DNA from: Bryobacterales bacterium
GTDB taxonomy: Bacteria > Acidobacteriota > Terriglobia > Bryobacterales > UBA6623
Direction: 5' to 3'
NCBI GenBank assembly: GCA_028819215.1
Contig: JAPPMG010000038.1
Coordinates: 1 to 64,000, forward strand
DNA length: 64,000 nucleotides
Within the stretch, counting starts at the first letter, position 1. Each line of letters begins with the position of its first letter. Below the pieces are notes generated by a model. The model saw nothing but the letters and a program-made list of their open reading frames with translations. It had not been told where the DNA came from and ran no database searches. This document shows positions 63,156 through 64,000 of this stretch, in pieces. A program made the translations under genes and the position numbers.

Positions 63156-63382
63156 GGCATGGAACTGAAGCTGCTTGGTTTCTGCTGCGGTGACCTCCGT
63201 GAAGTCATCGGGTCCGAACAGATTGGGCTTTGAGGTTAATCTGTGGGGTAGCGAGCGTCTGTGGCGGGCAAGGCGTGCCGAATCGCGCGCGAGCTACGGG
63301 TCCCGACTTGGACCATGTAGCCTTCCCTGCGAAGCCGACGGCACAGGCATCCTATAATCCGACCGCGCGACGGTTGGTCACC
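62843..63382. other. Intergenic region between sulfatase copy B and the amidohydrolase
   Basis: 540 bases: the first 313 are the duplicated flank (62843-63155) and presumably hold the promoter of the sulfatase; the rest carries the -10-like box of the amidohydrolase. Short open frames (plus 63175-63357, minus 63236-63460) show no recognisable content. Confidence 0.5.
63353..63358 (+). promoter_or_regulatory. Consensus -10 box before the amidohydrolase gene
   Basis: A perfect TATAAT lies 25 bases before the ATG at 63383. No good -35 is present, so the promoter may need an activator. The leader would be very short. Confidence 0.45.
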
Positions 63383-64000
63383 ATGCACACTCGCCGAAGA
63401 TTCGTCCGACGCACTCTCGGACCGCTGGTTGTCGCTGTCGCCAGTTCCCTCTCGAACCAAGTCGTTTACTCGCAGAGCAGGGGCCGATCCTACCCCTATT
63501 CGCTAGTCGTCAAGGGTGGCCGGGTGATTGATCCGTCCCAAGGACTATCCGTTTCTCGTGACATCGCGGTTTCAGGATCGAAGATCGCCCGGATAGCGGA
63601 ATCGATCCCGGAGAGCGACGCGCTCCACGTGATTGATGCATCGGGCCGAATCGTGACACCAGGCTGGATCGACATCCACGTCCACGTCTATGACGGTGTC
63701 GCTCCCTTGGGGATCCCGGCGGATCCCAACTGCATCGCCAAGGGCGTCACCACGGCGATTGACGCGGGGTCAGCGGGAGCCCACACGTTCCCTGGGCTCC
63801 GCAAGTACGTCATCAACACCGCCGACACCCGCATCCTCGCTCTCCTGAACATCTCGGTGGTTGGACAGTCAACGCTGTCGCAGGACAATCCGTGGGGCGA
63901 GCTGCTCGACCTGCGCTACGCCAATGCTGCGCTCGCCGCGAAGACCATCGAACGGCATCGGGACGTAATCGTGGGAATGAAGGTCAGACTGACTCGGAAC
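63383..64000 (+). CDS. Exported amidohydrolase (metal-dependent), 3' end outside the window
   Basis: At least 206 residues; the frame is open to the window edge. A Tat-like RR signal (HTRRRFVRRTLGPLVVAVASS) is followed by the amidohydrolase start (YSLVVKGGRVIDPSQGLSVSRDIAVSGSKIARI), TPGWIDIHVHVYDG with the HxH metal pair, and GVTTAIDAGSAGAHTFPGL. The DAGSAGAHT segment resembles the enamidase/deacetylase (EF_0837-like) group. The substrate is unknown. Export in a gene like this is uncommon for dihydroorotase relatives but common in acidobacterial catabolic sets. Confidence 0.85.
   Translation, partial: MHTRRRFVRRTLGPLVVAVASSLSNQVVYSQSRGRSYPYSLVVKGGRVIDPSQGLSVSRDIAVSGSKIARIAESIPESDALHVIDASGRIVTPGWIDIHVHVYDGVAPLGIPADPNCIAKGVTTAIDAGSAGAHTFPGLRKYVINTADTRILALLNISVVGQSTLSQDNPWGELLDLRYANAALAAKTIERHRDVIVGMKVRLTRN

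Noticed and set aside
1-64000. CRISPR arrays, tRNA or rRNA genes, prophage
   Set aside because: I looked for regular short repeats, tRNA T-loop sequences and rRNA-like blocks and saw none; apart from the integrase remnant there are no phage genes.

Overview
The window looks like a chromosomal segment of an acidobacterium of the Bryobacterales/Solibacter type. The genes are GC-rich and Gram-negative in character: LptD, a TonB-dependent receptor, a TonB-like protein and a POTRA protein. Three traits point to the lineage: a very large TonB-dependent receptor with an N-terminal carboxypeptidase-regulatory-like domain, a secreted protein ending in what looks like the Solibacter-type C-terminal domain (TIGR03437), and many Tat-exported oxidoreductases, DUF1080 and sulfatase proteins. 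The lineage is inferred from gene content only. I saw no rRNA, tRNA or CRISPR array.

Layout. 133-7437: lptD on the minus strand, then a two-gene unit of a haem-c-motif (CxxCH) DUF1592-family-like protein with a xylan-binding-type motif and a Tat-exported DUF1501 protein. 7438-20368: a strong sigma70-like promoter, the TonB-dependent receptor, an exported Gfo/Idh/MocA oxidoreductase, a sulfatase, a Phd/VapC-type toxin-antitoxin pair, an exported DUF1080 protein, a zinc-ribbon membrane protein, a glycerophosphodiesterase, a second exported oxidoreductase and an M28 peptidase. 20404-30853: acyl-CoA carboxylase beta subunit, a 1,022-residue secreted HExxH protein, a VTT membrane protein, SAM hydroxide adenosyltransferase, fhs, an M23 peptidase and thiL. 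30870-41153: a long minus-strand block that reads, in transcription order, TPR protein, nadE, PQQ-propeller protein, a GnnA-like dehydrogenase, a TonB-like protein, a sulfatase, a small membrane protein and a sodium:solute symporter. 41850-59349: a small basic protein gene with its own promoter and hairpin, a serine hydrolase/NamZ fusion, serS, a glycosyltransferase with a sulfotransferase-like protein, a thioredoxin/NHL protein, acyl-CoA synthetase, the POTRA protein, a DUF3592 protein, an SGNH hydrolase coupled to priA, and a ruvX-mltG-hypothetical unit. 59376-63155: an imperfect direct duplication of a sulfatase gene with its flank, with an apparent integrase remnant between the copies. The window ends inside an exported amidohydrolase.

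Themes. (1) Uptake and trimming of glycans, possibly sulfated: one receptor, four sulfatases, two exported oxidoreductases, DUF1080, a CBM60-like motif, and a symporter coupled to a sulfatase. (2) Cell envelope building and turnover: LptD, GnnA-like, M23, MltG, the NamZ fusion, the POTRA protein and a TonB-like protein. (3) Housekeeping: fhs, thiL, nadE, serS, priA, ruvX. The most interesting hypothesis is a periplasmic oxidise-then-cleave glycan route built from the exported Gfo/Idh/MocA and DUF1080 proteins. Functions are read from sequence motifs without database searches.
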